From Serpula lacrymans var. lacrymans S7.9 (lineage: Eukaryota; Basidiomycota; Agaricomycetes; Boletales; Serpulaceae): a DNA stretch of 64,000 bases. The stretch covers positions 3,374,908 to 3,438,907 of the forward strand of contig NW_006763290.1 in the NCBI RefSeq assembly GCF_000218685.1, read 5' to 3'. Positions within the stretch are counted from its first letter, which is position 1. Each line of letters starts with the position of its first letter. Positions 54,870 to 64,000 of the stretch are shown here, one piece after another. The translations under genes were made by a program, and so were the position numbers. Below the pieces are notes generated by a model, which saw only the letters and a program-made list of their open reading frames with translations, was not told the DNA's origin and did not search any database.

Positions 54870-56747
54870 CAGGATATCTTTCTGGGTAGGGCGGGTGAGC
54901 GGAATGTCAATGCTAGAGTAATTGTTAATGAAACAATGGTGGGGGTTGGTGAACCCTAGAAAGGATTATACATCCTGAATTTTTTGGGGTTCTTGCCAAC
55001 TGTGGATGGTTTGGACTTTGTTATTGGACATTGTGAGGCCTTTCAGAGAGAGAAGGAAACCAAGTTATTCAACAGAACTGGTATAAAAAAAGCATTTGTC
55101 AGGATAATTGTACAGACCATTGGTGTGGAACCACTGGAGTACCTCTTGGACATGTGCTGTATGCTGCTTGGGGTTATTGGAGAATATGAGGACATCATTG
55201 AGGAGATTAGCAAAGATGGTATTGATGAATCATTGGAAGACTGCAAAAGCATTGGTAAGCCCAAAAGGCATAACCAGCCATTCATACAACACCACAGAAA
55301 TAAAACAGTAGAAGCCAACCTAGCTTAGTTCTAATATGTGACTAAAAGTTTGACTTTTAGCTTCTATAAAATCAAGCTGTTATATTGATAGTGTTTGAAA
55401 AACCATATTTGTAACAGTTGTACTAAATAATTACTTATTATTTGTATAAAATATATGTTGGTTTAATATTAGTATTTTAAATCCCAATTTGGAGTTTGTG
55501 ACATCTATTTGCTTGCTGATACACAAAAACCTTCACAAAATAGTCACACTAACTTCCAAAACAGCCTTTGTTGTACTTGCTATTATGTGACTGTTTTATG
55601 ACTACTTTGTGACCATCATCAAGCTAACAGATGTCACGTACTCAAAGTCGAAACTTAAAATACTAGTATTTAACCCATCAATGTAACAAAGGCTGGTTTG
55701 TGGCTAGGGTTTTAAGTATTGCAAGCTAACAAATGTCACTAACTTAAAGTTAAAACTCAAAATAATAACATTCAACTAGCATTAAACTAGCACATTTTTT
55801 ATACAAATAATCAACAATTATGTAGTAAAGTTGTTTACAAATATGATTGTTTAAACACTAAAAAAAAATAACAGCTTGGCTAAATAAAAACTAAGAGTCA
55901 ACCTTCCAGTTACATTTTAGAAGCAAGCTGGTTTGCTTGCTATTGTTTTATTCCTGTGGTGACAAGCCATAGCAGGTTTGGGAAGCAGTTTTCCATTCAT
56001 CCCCATTGGTAATCCAGATCAGATGGTAGGTGTGTTGGAGGATGAGCTTGGTATAGATCTTTGCACGGCTTGGAGTATCTAGAAGGTTGGATATACGGGG
56101 AAGGGGGTAGCATCTTGTTCAGCCCTTGGAAGTCTACACAGAGCCTGAGGGAACTGTTCTTTTTCCTCACAAAAAGTACTGGGGCTCTGCTTGGAGCAGA
56201 AAGGGCAAATAATCCTGTTGGCTAGGTTTTCATTTTCTTCCATAAAGATGTGAAGAGTTTCCAGCTCTGTTTGTGATAGTGAGTAGATCATAAAAAGTGG
56301 AGGAGCAGCTTCTTCATCCAGGTCAATTACAAGATTAAGCAGACAATGAGGCGGGAGTTTGCCTGCTTTGGCTTTTCTGAAAACTCTTTCAAATTTGTGG
56401 TATATGGAGGGGACAGAGGACATACCCACAACTCCTGGGGCAACAGAGGATGCCCTAAGTCCAAAATTTCCCACTTTTTTTTTCAGATCAGCTTTGAATA
56501 AGTCATGCTCAGATCTGGATAATGTAATTGCGAGGAAATTATGGACATGGACAGCCCAAATAGTGTAGTAATAACCTTCCATCTTAGACGGGGCATTATT
56601 ACCTGATAATATTACTATATAGACGGGGCCAGCAGAGTCCAGCGGAGTGTGCCAGCCGGGCCATGTTAGACGTGATATTATTGTGCCCATCATCAACAAC
56701 ACAGCTGGGTGAGAGTCTGCTCGTTGGAGACAACCAGGCTGGGTCAC
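54870..56747 (-). pseudogene. Gypsy-type RT relic, split by a foldback MITE
   Basis: The right part (56747-55960) carries SIYHKFERVFRKAKAGKLPP, IYSLSQTELETLHIFMEEN, the degraded FVRKKDGS-like region, and AKIYTKLILQHTYHLIWI with DEWKTA. The frame then enters the MITE. Left of it RT resumes at YEWLVMPFGLTNAFAVFQ, FINTIFANLL-NDVLIFSNN (the YxDD box is deleted), LGFLLSLKGLTMS and FINNYSSIDIPLTRPTQKDI. It then ends against the Copia relic near 54870. This is a Gypsy lineage different from families A and B. Confidence 0.8.
55292..55959. mobile_element. Foldback-type MITE with long terminal inverted repeats, 668 bp
   Basis: The left end CCACAGAAATAAAACAGTAG (55292) and the right end (reverse complement CCACAGGAATAAAACAATAG, ending 55959) begin inverted repeats that can be followed, with mismatches, for roughly 200 bp on each side. 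Matching stretches include CAAGCTGTTAT, CATATTTGTAA and TTATTTGTATAAAA. Two related segments inside (from about 55620 and 55723, caagctaaca...) repeat directly. It has no coding capacity and is A/T-rich. It sits exactly where the RT sequence YG|..|EWLVMPF is broken. The target duplication is not clear (cttgtca and tgttgta on the minus strand). Confidence 0.75.
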
Positions 56748-57045
56748 AGGGTGCTTGTTGATGACGACCCAGCTGGATCAGAGTCTGCTCATCAAAGGCC
56801 TGTCTGTCACCTTTTAAGCATTGTTTTTTTCTTTTTGACATTGGATATGCAAATATAATATCTCATAACTTCTAAATCTGGTGGTATATTGTTGCTGGGA
56901 GGCTCTCTAAGACTGTAGTGCTTACATTATAGATTCATGGACATGCTTGAACAACATGTTTCTGAAATGCGGTATTATATAATGTACTGACCAGTAATCA
57001 TTTATTAGAGAACCCACATATATTTTTGATGTCTACAGCAATGCC
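56748..57045. other. Gap between the Gypsy relic and the TET/JBP gene
   Basis: No gene is seen. It should hold the promoter and perhaps first exons of the plus-strand TET/JBP gene. Confidence 0.35.
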
Positions 57046-58779
57046 ATGAGTCCTCAAACCCCTGAGCCATCCATTTCCTCTGATATTCCTCTGAGCTGGA
57101 AATTTCTGTTTACAGAACTTGCAGCACAGTGTATGCTATTTCAATTCCGGCAAGTATTGATTCACATGTATACTGAGGGGCCCAACCTCCACCAGCCAGA
57201 GCCGGGATCCCAGTGGGATTGGAATGCAAAACTCCTGGGAACATCATTTGTTAGCAAATGTGAGAGAGCAGCCGGGGTGTTAGCAATTGCATACCTCATA
57301 AGGAGTAAGTCATTTGTATTGTACCAAAGACATTACTGATGAATACCCGGGTAGTGAATATTCAATGGGATGCCACATTGTATGCAGAGCGGTTGGGCTC
57401 TTGTAATAACAGCCAGAACAACAAGCTCAAACAGAGTATATCTGAGGAATATCTACCCGCTGCAAAAAATATTGGCATCATCACGATCCCTTCCATCATA
57501 TTCATGGAAGAATAGTGCTATGGTACCTTCCGGGCATCCTCACTGAGGAAAGACAGGTGAAGATATATTTACATGGTTAAGCAAAATACTTACATGGATA
57601 TAATATATTTAGCAAAGCATTTGTGATAGTCTACAGCATCTCAAGCAAAATATGGAAAGCAAATGCCCCAAGAAGCCCTTAAAGAGTTGGCATCAATCTT
57701 CCAAATATTACACAAATCCTGGGGAGTGTCAGCTATTCCCTGTTACAACCAAGAGTTTGTATACTCTGGTGCACAACTCAGACAACGCTGTAAAGGTAGT
57801 GAGGGGAGTGGTTACCCTTAAGATAGGACCGAGTTAGTTGTGGGTAAACAACAGGAGGACTTGCTGAGGAGTCTCCTTGATCTATTGGGGTATATATACT
57901 ACTACAGTTTGTTTGTACATGTGTACAGTACAGTTGATGGAGGTAGTGGCTGATGATGTCATGGGGCACAGCCCGTGTGACCAGCTCCACTGCATGAGAA
58001 ACTTGTATCTAAAAATAGAAAAGGCAGCGCAGTGTGAGAAGTGGAGTTTGAACAATAATAGAAAGTGCTGCATGGCACAGGGTGTGAAAACTACAAAAGA
58101 AAGTTGAAGAGGAGAATGAAATTTGAAGGTCCGAAAATTGTGTTACTGTAACATTCCCTTGTGGGTTGATAGACTTATCCCCGGCGTGGTTGCAACTCGG
58201 TCATAAAGTTTGTGTTATTGAGTTATAATCTTATATATTACAATTAATAAAAGTTTCACCACAGAAAACTGGTGAGGCTCCACAAGCTTCCCGGTCCTTG
58301 CGCAAATCTACACCCTTGGGCAATGGTGAACTGTGGTTGCAATCCTTTGTGGAGACCGGGGCCCTCATAAGTGCAATCTTGCATGTAGCTCACCCTGCAC
58401 TTTATGAATCGGCTCGGGAGGCGCTGATACAAGTTGAGGACTATATGGATGATGTGATGGTACTAAAGGCATGGAGCTCAGTCTTCAATGCACTTTCTAT
58501 CATTCTATCATCAGCAACCGGGAGACACCAGTACACTGGGATTGTCTCTCCAAAGCAGAGTGGTTTGACATGTTTGCAAGCGTAGGAGACTACAATGAAG
58601 CCATTCTGGAGCTCACCGGGGCATGTTTTTGCTTCAGGTTTGATAGTGGGACTATTGCTGCATTTAGTGGGAAGTTGCTGAATTATGGGGTTTCATCCTG
58701 CAGTGGTGAGAGAATATGTTTTGCATATTACATGAGGGAGTATATACATACAATGTACGGGGTGGGGACCCTGGGATAG
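57046..58779 (+). pseudogene. TET/JBP-family 2-oxoglutarate dioxygenase, broken
   Basis: TET/JBP enzymes oxidise methylated bases in DNA and are expanded in mushroom genomes, often inside KDZ transposons. Exon pieces here: HGRIVLWYLPGILTEERQ (about 57490-57560), then ELASIFQILHKSWGVSAIP, cut by a solo LTR and resuming LWVDRLIPGVVATRS, then ETGALISAILHVAHPALYES and LKAWSSVFNALSII. The dioxygenase core follows as SNRETPVHWDCLSKAEWFDM (the HxD iron site), GTIAAFSGKLLNYGVSSCSG and ERICFAYYMREYIHTMYGV. An 8-bp tandem duplication (TCTATCAT, 58496-58511) shifts the frame just before the HxD site. The second iron-binding His, expected in a LxHGV context, is Tyr here (LNYGV). It converges on KDZ2, whose stop lies 290 bp downstream. 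Confidence 0.78.
57741..58153 (-). repeat. Solo LTR, Gypsy family A, TSD TTCCC (inside TET/JBP)
   Basis: The 413 bp in reverse complement run from TGTTACAGTAACACAATTTT to CTCTTGGTTGTAACA. Perfect TTCCC repeats flank it (57736-57740 and 58154-58158). Removing it rejoins the coding sequence SAIP/LWVDRL. Confidence 0.95.
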
Positions 58780-59968
58780 TCAGTACCTTCACATGATCAT
58801 GTTATGCATTTATAGATGTGGAATAGCAGCTGAACTGCCTTGATCTGGGTACATCACTGCTGCAAGTTTGTAGCTATTTGTAGTAGCTTGCTCAATAAAA
58901 AGGGTGAAACCCGGGCACCCTGCAGTTGGATACCGGAAGTGAGTAGAAGCCCGGGAATCTTGTATTACTACAATGGATTGCTATGAAGTCCAAGAATACT
59001 GGACTACCATTACATAGTATAATGAACTCAGGGTTTCTATTTAATTGTGGTCCACTATTCTAGTCCCCTCAAACCACTATGCCTAGCCTCTGGAATGAGT
59101 CCTTTGCCTGTTTTGAGAAATAGTTCCATGTCCTGATTTGCCTCTCTGCACATGCTACATAACCTGGTTTAGCCTCCATTTTATTGGCATCCCAAAAACC
59201 CTTTCAATGCTTAGCTTGATGTTGAAAATACTGAACTGTCCACTTTATCTTGAGGTGCACCAGAATATCTTCTTCTATCCACCTATTGTACATGGCTTTT
59301 GCGCTTAGCCAGTGAACCCGGTAAGCTGTATTGTATTACTAAATGTTAGCTGTGTGATACCGTGAAATTGTGACCAGGCTGGGGCATATATATTCAGACA
59401 TCCAGGTCTGTTGGGAGGTGTCACTTTTCAGATATATGCTCCAAAACCATGGCAATCCAGTGTTGCAGAGTAGGGTTGCATTAGGATTTATGAGCTGGGT
59501 ACTTGTCTTGAGGTGGTCTGGTTTGAGCTCTTGATATTTTGTAATATTTCTGCCCAGCACCCCAGAGATATAATTGCATGCCAGGCTCTCTTATATATGG
59601 CTGAGTGGACTTTGATGTCAGCATCCATGTGAGTAAGCTCTGCCCAAGCCTTCAACTTTTTCTTTTGAGAGCCCCGGGCTGCTCTTACCTTTGTCATGAA
59701 CAGAAATGACTTTTGACCCAGTAGGATACATATCTGATGCAAGGTGTTGTTGGCCTGACCTTCCCAGAGTGTAAGCTCTTGACTTACTAGATGGTGTAGG
59801 CCTTTGATTTTGCAAGTGCCTTTTCCTAAGTTACAGGGTAACACCAATTTTCTCCTCTCAATAGGCTCATCATCGCCATCAAAGGAACCCGGGAGGTCAA
59901 ACAGATTTATGTCTTCTGCATCATTGTTTTTATCAGAGTTTGGCCACCCTAGGACCTCCTCAAGAAAC

Positions 59969-60288
59969 TATTAAGAACAAAGCTTGAAGGAAGTGTCTAG
60001 CCACTTGCTGAGAGCAATCAGGGACTGGAACTAGAGTCCAATGTGAGTAACTGTATTATTAGAGAGTATGACAGGTATACAGTACCTAGAGTCCAATGTG
60101 AGTAACTAGAGAATAGGAAGCATTGGACTCTGCAGTACTGTCCGAAGTTTTGTAAACAAAGGTAAACAAAGCAGCCATAAAGGCAAAATAATAGAGAACA
60201 CAATCAATAGTGAATGATAGAAGAATAGATAGAGAAAGGAATGAAAATATATAGGTAGCACAAAGGTGCAGAATCACCAAAACTAACA
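59969..60288 (-). repeat. Solo LTR, Copia-1, TSD GAAAC (in KDZ2)
   Basis: The 320 bp match the Copia-1 LTRs in reverse complement. GAAAC flanks both sides (59964-59968 and 60289-60293). Confidence 0.96.
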
Positions 60289-60888
60289 GAAACTTGACAA
60301 CATCAATATTGCCTAGATACCTTTCAACCTTAAGGTTGAAAGCATCTACGCGGGAGAGCAGGTGTTGACGCCTTTCCTCTAACTCCAGTTTTTCTGCTGT
60401 TTTCCCCTTTTTGTTGATTTGTCTTGCATACATTTGCAGCTGTATACTGTTAGGTAGAGTTAATCAGTATTCAAAAAAGCATATATTCCTGGGATCCTGG
60501 GGGCCCGGGGACTTACTGAGTCTCTTCCAACTTCAGACCCACCAATAACCAAGCAGCGGTTCCTTGAACCACTCCATTTTTTGTTTCCTGTTGCAATAAA
60601 TGCAGCTGGATTTCTGCTTTGCTGCGTAATTTTGCCAAAGAGACTTTATATATATCCATGGTGTCTTCTTTATGCAGCTAGTTTTGCTGTGCATTTTTTT
60701 CCTGGGCAATCTAGGCCTCTGTGTCCTCGGAGTCTGCAGTGGAATGTATGTTTTTGAATGCAAGCATGCTTGATGGCAAGCCTTGTTGAACCTTTTTCAA
60801 CTTCTTGCAAAGCGCCGGGACTAGGGATGCACTTAGTCATGAATATGGGTGAGTTATTGAAGCCCGGGACCTACCCATTTGTATAAGC

Positions 60889-61208
60889 TATTAAGAACAA
60901 AGCTTGAAGGAAGTGTCTAGCCACTTGCTGAGAGCAATCAGGGACTGGAATTAGAGTCCAATGTGAGTAACTATATTATTAGAGAGTATGACAGGTATAC
61001 GGTACCTAGAGTCCAATGTGAGTAACTAGAGAATAGGAAGCATTGGACTCTGCAGTACTGTCCGAAGTTTTGTAAACAAAGGTAAACAAAGCAGCCATAA
61101 AGGCAAAATAATAGAGAACACAATCAATAGTGAATGATAGAAGAATAGATAGAGAAAGGAATGAAAATATATAGGTAGCACAAAGGTGCAGAATCACCAA
61201 AACTAACA
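60889..61208 (-). repeat. Solo LTR, Copia-1, TSD TAAGC (in KDZ2)
   Basis: The 320 bp match the Copia-1 LTRs in reverse complement. TAAGC flanks both sides (60884-60888 and 61209-61213). The insertion is directly after the codons for DSNWKKL. Confidence 0.96.
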
Positions 61209-62930
61209 TAAGCTTCTTCCAATTGGAATCACTTATGTGGTTGTCCAATATTTCTTGCCTATGTGACTTACTCATAGCCCAGGTGCTTTGAGAGACTTCA
61301 TTGAGGGGAGCCCAAAGCTTTTCTAATATCACCATCAACCTGCCCGGCCCCAGGGATGAAGTTAAGGGCATATCTTGGGAAGCAGATGTCTTGATGTTCA
61401 TGCACATGGAATAATCCAAATGCCCTTGTACATGGATACACCACTGGGGACCTGAAGATAAGGACTTTCAAGGACCCACTTCAAGAAATGTTTACCATAT
61501 TGGCACATTATATCGTGGAGGACTATGACTGAGTTAATACCGGCCAATAATGACAAGGCCTGACACAGGGAATATTCCATGTTCATTTGGCTATGAAGAG
61601 TGAGCAATTGCCACGATCACAGATTTGTGGGCAACTCACCATTCACCTTTCTGAAAATCTGCTACGGTACCCAAGCAAAATACTCCATGCCGGGCACAGG
61701 CAGTAGCACCAATCCCGGTAGCATCAAGGTGCTGCCAGTCCTTGTTTTCCAGGTTTACAGCTCTGTGGCCATTACAAGTAGACCCCACTTTATTTTCTTT
61801 GGCAATTTTGAGGTGCTCCATGTACAGTTGGCTTGCTATCAAGAATGCTGTGCCATTGGCCAATGGAACATCATCATGGGGGTTCTTTGAATTCATGTGC
61901 TCTGTGTTAAAGTTTTCATCCATGACAAAAGTCCTCAAGTGATACTGCCTGAGGGGGTCCTGCTTCTAATCAAGCGAGACATTGATACCCGGCTAAGGGC
62001 AAGCCAGGAAAAACAATGCTAGAGACCCTGGGGGAAGGGTGACAGCTGGGTTGGTGTGCAAATCCATGCCAACACATATCTTTCAAATGTCTCCACTGCT
62101 GGGACACCCTGAACTCCTGATATCTATTCTAGAGGGGGGAAATGTTATTGAGGTACCCAGGAAGTCTAGAACTGAGGGACGCACTGGGACCTTGTGCGGG
62201 AATGCACTATTTGTCGCCCACCGTATCTTGGAATAGAAAGTCATTGCAGAAGTTTTACATTCCTTGTTATTGATTAAGAAGTTATCAAGCAAAGCAAAGG
62301 TAAATGCTGTTTGAGGCTTCTTCTGACTTGCTGGGTACAACCCATTGGACAAGAGCTGAACGTCCAAGCAAGCAGCATTGGGACAGCTACACCATTTAAC
62401 GGGCAAATGATGCACACCAGATCTGTCTACCAGAAGCATCATTGTATTGCCATTAATGTCAATGGAGCCAGTCCTTTTGGGAATATCACTCATTGTGATG
62501 ACTTTTTTATCTTCCCATAATTCTCCTTCCTCATTGTCCGATGGGGCACCTGGAAAATTGTCCTGGGTAGCTTCCCCCTAGGAATTACCCTCTGGTGAGT
62601 TGTCCTCTGCTAGACTGTGGTTGTCATCACGTCCCAGGTATGGTTTCCCGGCGTGGCCCAGATGAATTACCAAGCTGGCTCTATAAAGCCAAGAAGGTTC
62701 AAAATGTGTGCCCACCCATTGCTCAACTCTATGAAATGGTAACCTCTGGTGAGCATCCCTGCAGCATAACATGAAATACTCTGGTTTCCCCAAACATTCT
62801 GTGCATCACCAAGTTCTTTCTCTCACTAAACAAAGGCTGCAAGCCTGTCCGGGGACTGCCCCTCTTCCTGCATGAGGACTTGCAGATACTCTGAATGATG
62901 ATCCAGCCATTGTCTCATGTAATCATTCAT

Positions 62931-63642
62931 TTTGTGACTAAACCAATGTCAGACGAATAATGGTAGGTGTGCTTACTCAATAGACTTGCCTTCACATTGG
63001 CTCAAGGACAGGATGGTCAATGTCTTGGGTGGGGAACATATCATGTTTATGAGGAGTTTAACGGGGTGTTGACAAAGTTGATTGGGATATACGGTCTTTC
63101 ACACTTATTTGTTTTGTATGCACACTTCTGCTTGTTTTGAACTCCTTCTAATCTACTCTTTGTAACACTGAAGCCAAACATTGGGAAGAGCTGTGGCCCA
63201 TGCTAAATAGTTCTGCGGAGAAGAGATGATGTTGTTAAACCAGACACCAGTTTGAAAATGCTCATACAAGGTATATATGATAGAAGGCAGTGATCGATAT
63301 GGAGCCTATGCTTCTAATTTACGTTAGCTTCTATGACATCTAGGCCTCACAAAGCTAATTAACTGGATGGATTTGGCACTAAATTTCCATATATGGAAGC
63401 AATATATCAGGGAAGGCATTAGCCGGGAGGTACCTGACACATTCTGGGCCTTAGCTGAAGGCCCAGTATGGAGTTAAGGTGATGATATTATTGCTCACAT
63501 CTGACAGAAGAGCCAAATATTTGCTTGGAATGGATGAATGTGGTATTTAATTGCCTGAAAATTTGCACTCAAACGGAAGAGAGAAAGATAGTGCTCATCT
63601 TCAAACATACACCTCACTTTTTAACTTGTACCACATTTGATC
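62931..63642. other. Intergenic between KDZ2 and the next gene
   Basis: The two genes diverge from here, so this 0.7-kb stretch should carry both promoters. No other feature is recognised. Confidence 0.4.
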
Positions 63643-64000
63643 ATGCCTGAAGTACAGTTTAATGACGCCCAAATTGAAATACTCAATGCACATTTGAAAG
63701 AGTTCCGGGGTGCAAATTCTCTACAATGGGGATGTGTATTTGATGATACCTGGGATGAAGTCAGGGAAAATTTGGGAGGACATGTACTAACCAACATCAA
63801 GGATTTAACTGACATGAAGGAGGTATAATCACTATTAATTGTCAAAGTATATCATCATGTTTACAATTAATATTGCAGCGGGTCAGATGTTGGTTGTACA
63901 ACCACACTGGTAACAAAGAGCTCGGGAACAAGGTTGCTGGGCATGGAAAGTATTTAGGTCTGAATCAGGTGCTGAACTTAATGAAGAAGAAAGGGGTGGA
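63643..64000 (+). CDS. Unknown gene, 5' part, runs off the window
   Basis: Exon 1 (63643-63822) starts MPEVQFNDAQIEILNAHLKE and includes WGCVFDDTWDEVRENL. An intron of GTATAA...TTGCAG form (63823-63878) leads in frame to RVRCWLYNHTGNKELGNKV and GLNQVLNLMKKKGV at the edge. I do not know the family. The helix-forming, basic RVRCWLYNH stretch is faintly like the WFxN recognition helix of homeodomains, which would suggest DNA binding, but this is a guess. It is divergent from KDZ2 and might be host or part of the same mobile unit. Confidence 0.5.

Larger units (their letters stand above)
59069..62930 (-). pseudogene. KDZ transposase 2 (KDZ2), with two Copia-1 solo LTRs inside
   Basis: The minus strand opens MNDYMRQWLDHHSEYLQ (62930). 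It continues with LCCRDAHQRLPFHRVEQW and SWLYRASLVIHLGHAGKP, then the Cys-cluster domain MLLVDRSGVHHLPVKWCSC, LLSNGLYPASQKKPQTAFTF and RWATNSAFPHKVPV. The KDZ core follows: NFNTEHMNSKNPHDDVPLA, STCNGHRAVNLENK, ATGIGATACARHGVF, HSQMNMEYSLCQAL, VLHDIMCQYGKHF and EKLWAPLNEVSQSTWAMS to DSNWKKL. A Copia-1 LTR (60889-61208) interrupts here. A coiled-coil-like part (EKLELEERRQHLLSRVDAF) ends at the second LTR (59969-60288). The C-terminal part has HLVSQELTLWEGQANNTLH, HLKTSTQLINPNATLL and AYRVHWLSAKAMYNRW, ending GIVV at 59069. Stops and shifts are few (near 62578, in the middle part, and QAKH-stop), so decay is recent. It is from a different KDZ family than KDZ1. Confidence 0.88.

Noticed and set aside
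55620..55778. Direct repeats inside the foldback MITE taken as a separate LTR pair
   Set aside because: They are part of the long inverted-repeat arms and show no LTR termini.

Overview
This is nuclear DNA of a filamentous fungus, most likely a mushroom-forming basidiomycete (Agaricomycetes). The evidence is short GT-AG introns of about 50-60 bases, two single-copy eukaryotic genes with basidiomycete-like exon structure, and a dense set of mobile elements typical of that group: KDZ transposases, a TET/JBP dioxygenase, chromodomain Ty3/Gypsy elements, Ty1/Copia, Helitron, hAT and Tc1/mariner. There is no bacterial operon, phage or CRISPR structure.

Layout. 1-3087: 3' end of a Gypsy element, its LTR and a Tourist-like MITE. 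3300-6096: minus-strand host-like or accessory genes, including an RNase H1/viroplasmin-domain protein. 6334-10257: a decayed KDZ transposase (KDZ1) cut by a solo LTR. 11660-12286: a tyrosine-recombinase remnant. 12287-17975: a near-complete Gypsy element (family A) with both LTRs. 18021-19680: a deleted opposite-strand family A relic holding a 642-bp solo LTR. 20539-21445: a Helitron N-terminal fragment. 21450-26314: Gypsy family B on the minus strand, its LTR split by a family A solo LTR. 27390-30860: a host gene resembling Mediator subunit 5. 31843-35958: solo LTRs and apparently empty DNA. 36273-37126: a small unknown gene. 37525-47826: Copia-2, with a young Copia-1 (38075-44141, 5-bp target duplication GATAC) nested in its gag. 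48100-51150: a hAT transposase relic. 51651-52502: the intact proteasome beta-3 gene PUP3. 52858-53740: a Tc1/mariner relic with a solo LTR in it. 54060-56747: Copia and Gypsy RT relics, the latter split by a foldback MITE. 57046-62930: a TET/JBP dioxygenase pseudogene converging on a second KDZ transposase (KDZ2). 63643-64000: the start of another gene.

Only PUP3 and the MED5-like gene look like ordinary host genes; nearly everything else is mobile DNA in layers. Many disabling changes are C-to-T changes at CpG (CGA codons turned to TGA), as expected where transposons are cytosine-methylated. The TET/JBP-KDZ pair is therefore relevant, because TET/JBP enzymes act on modified bases.

The least expected signals are in Copia-2. 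Dyads of the form TCC(N0-2)GGA are strongly over-represented, four of them phased at about 21 bp in its LTR. Its LTR also carries a duplicated transcript-start segment whose second copy lacks exactly one GT-AG intron. That looks like a frozen reverse-transcription error from a spliced leader.
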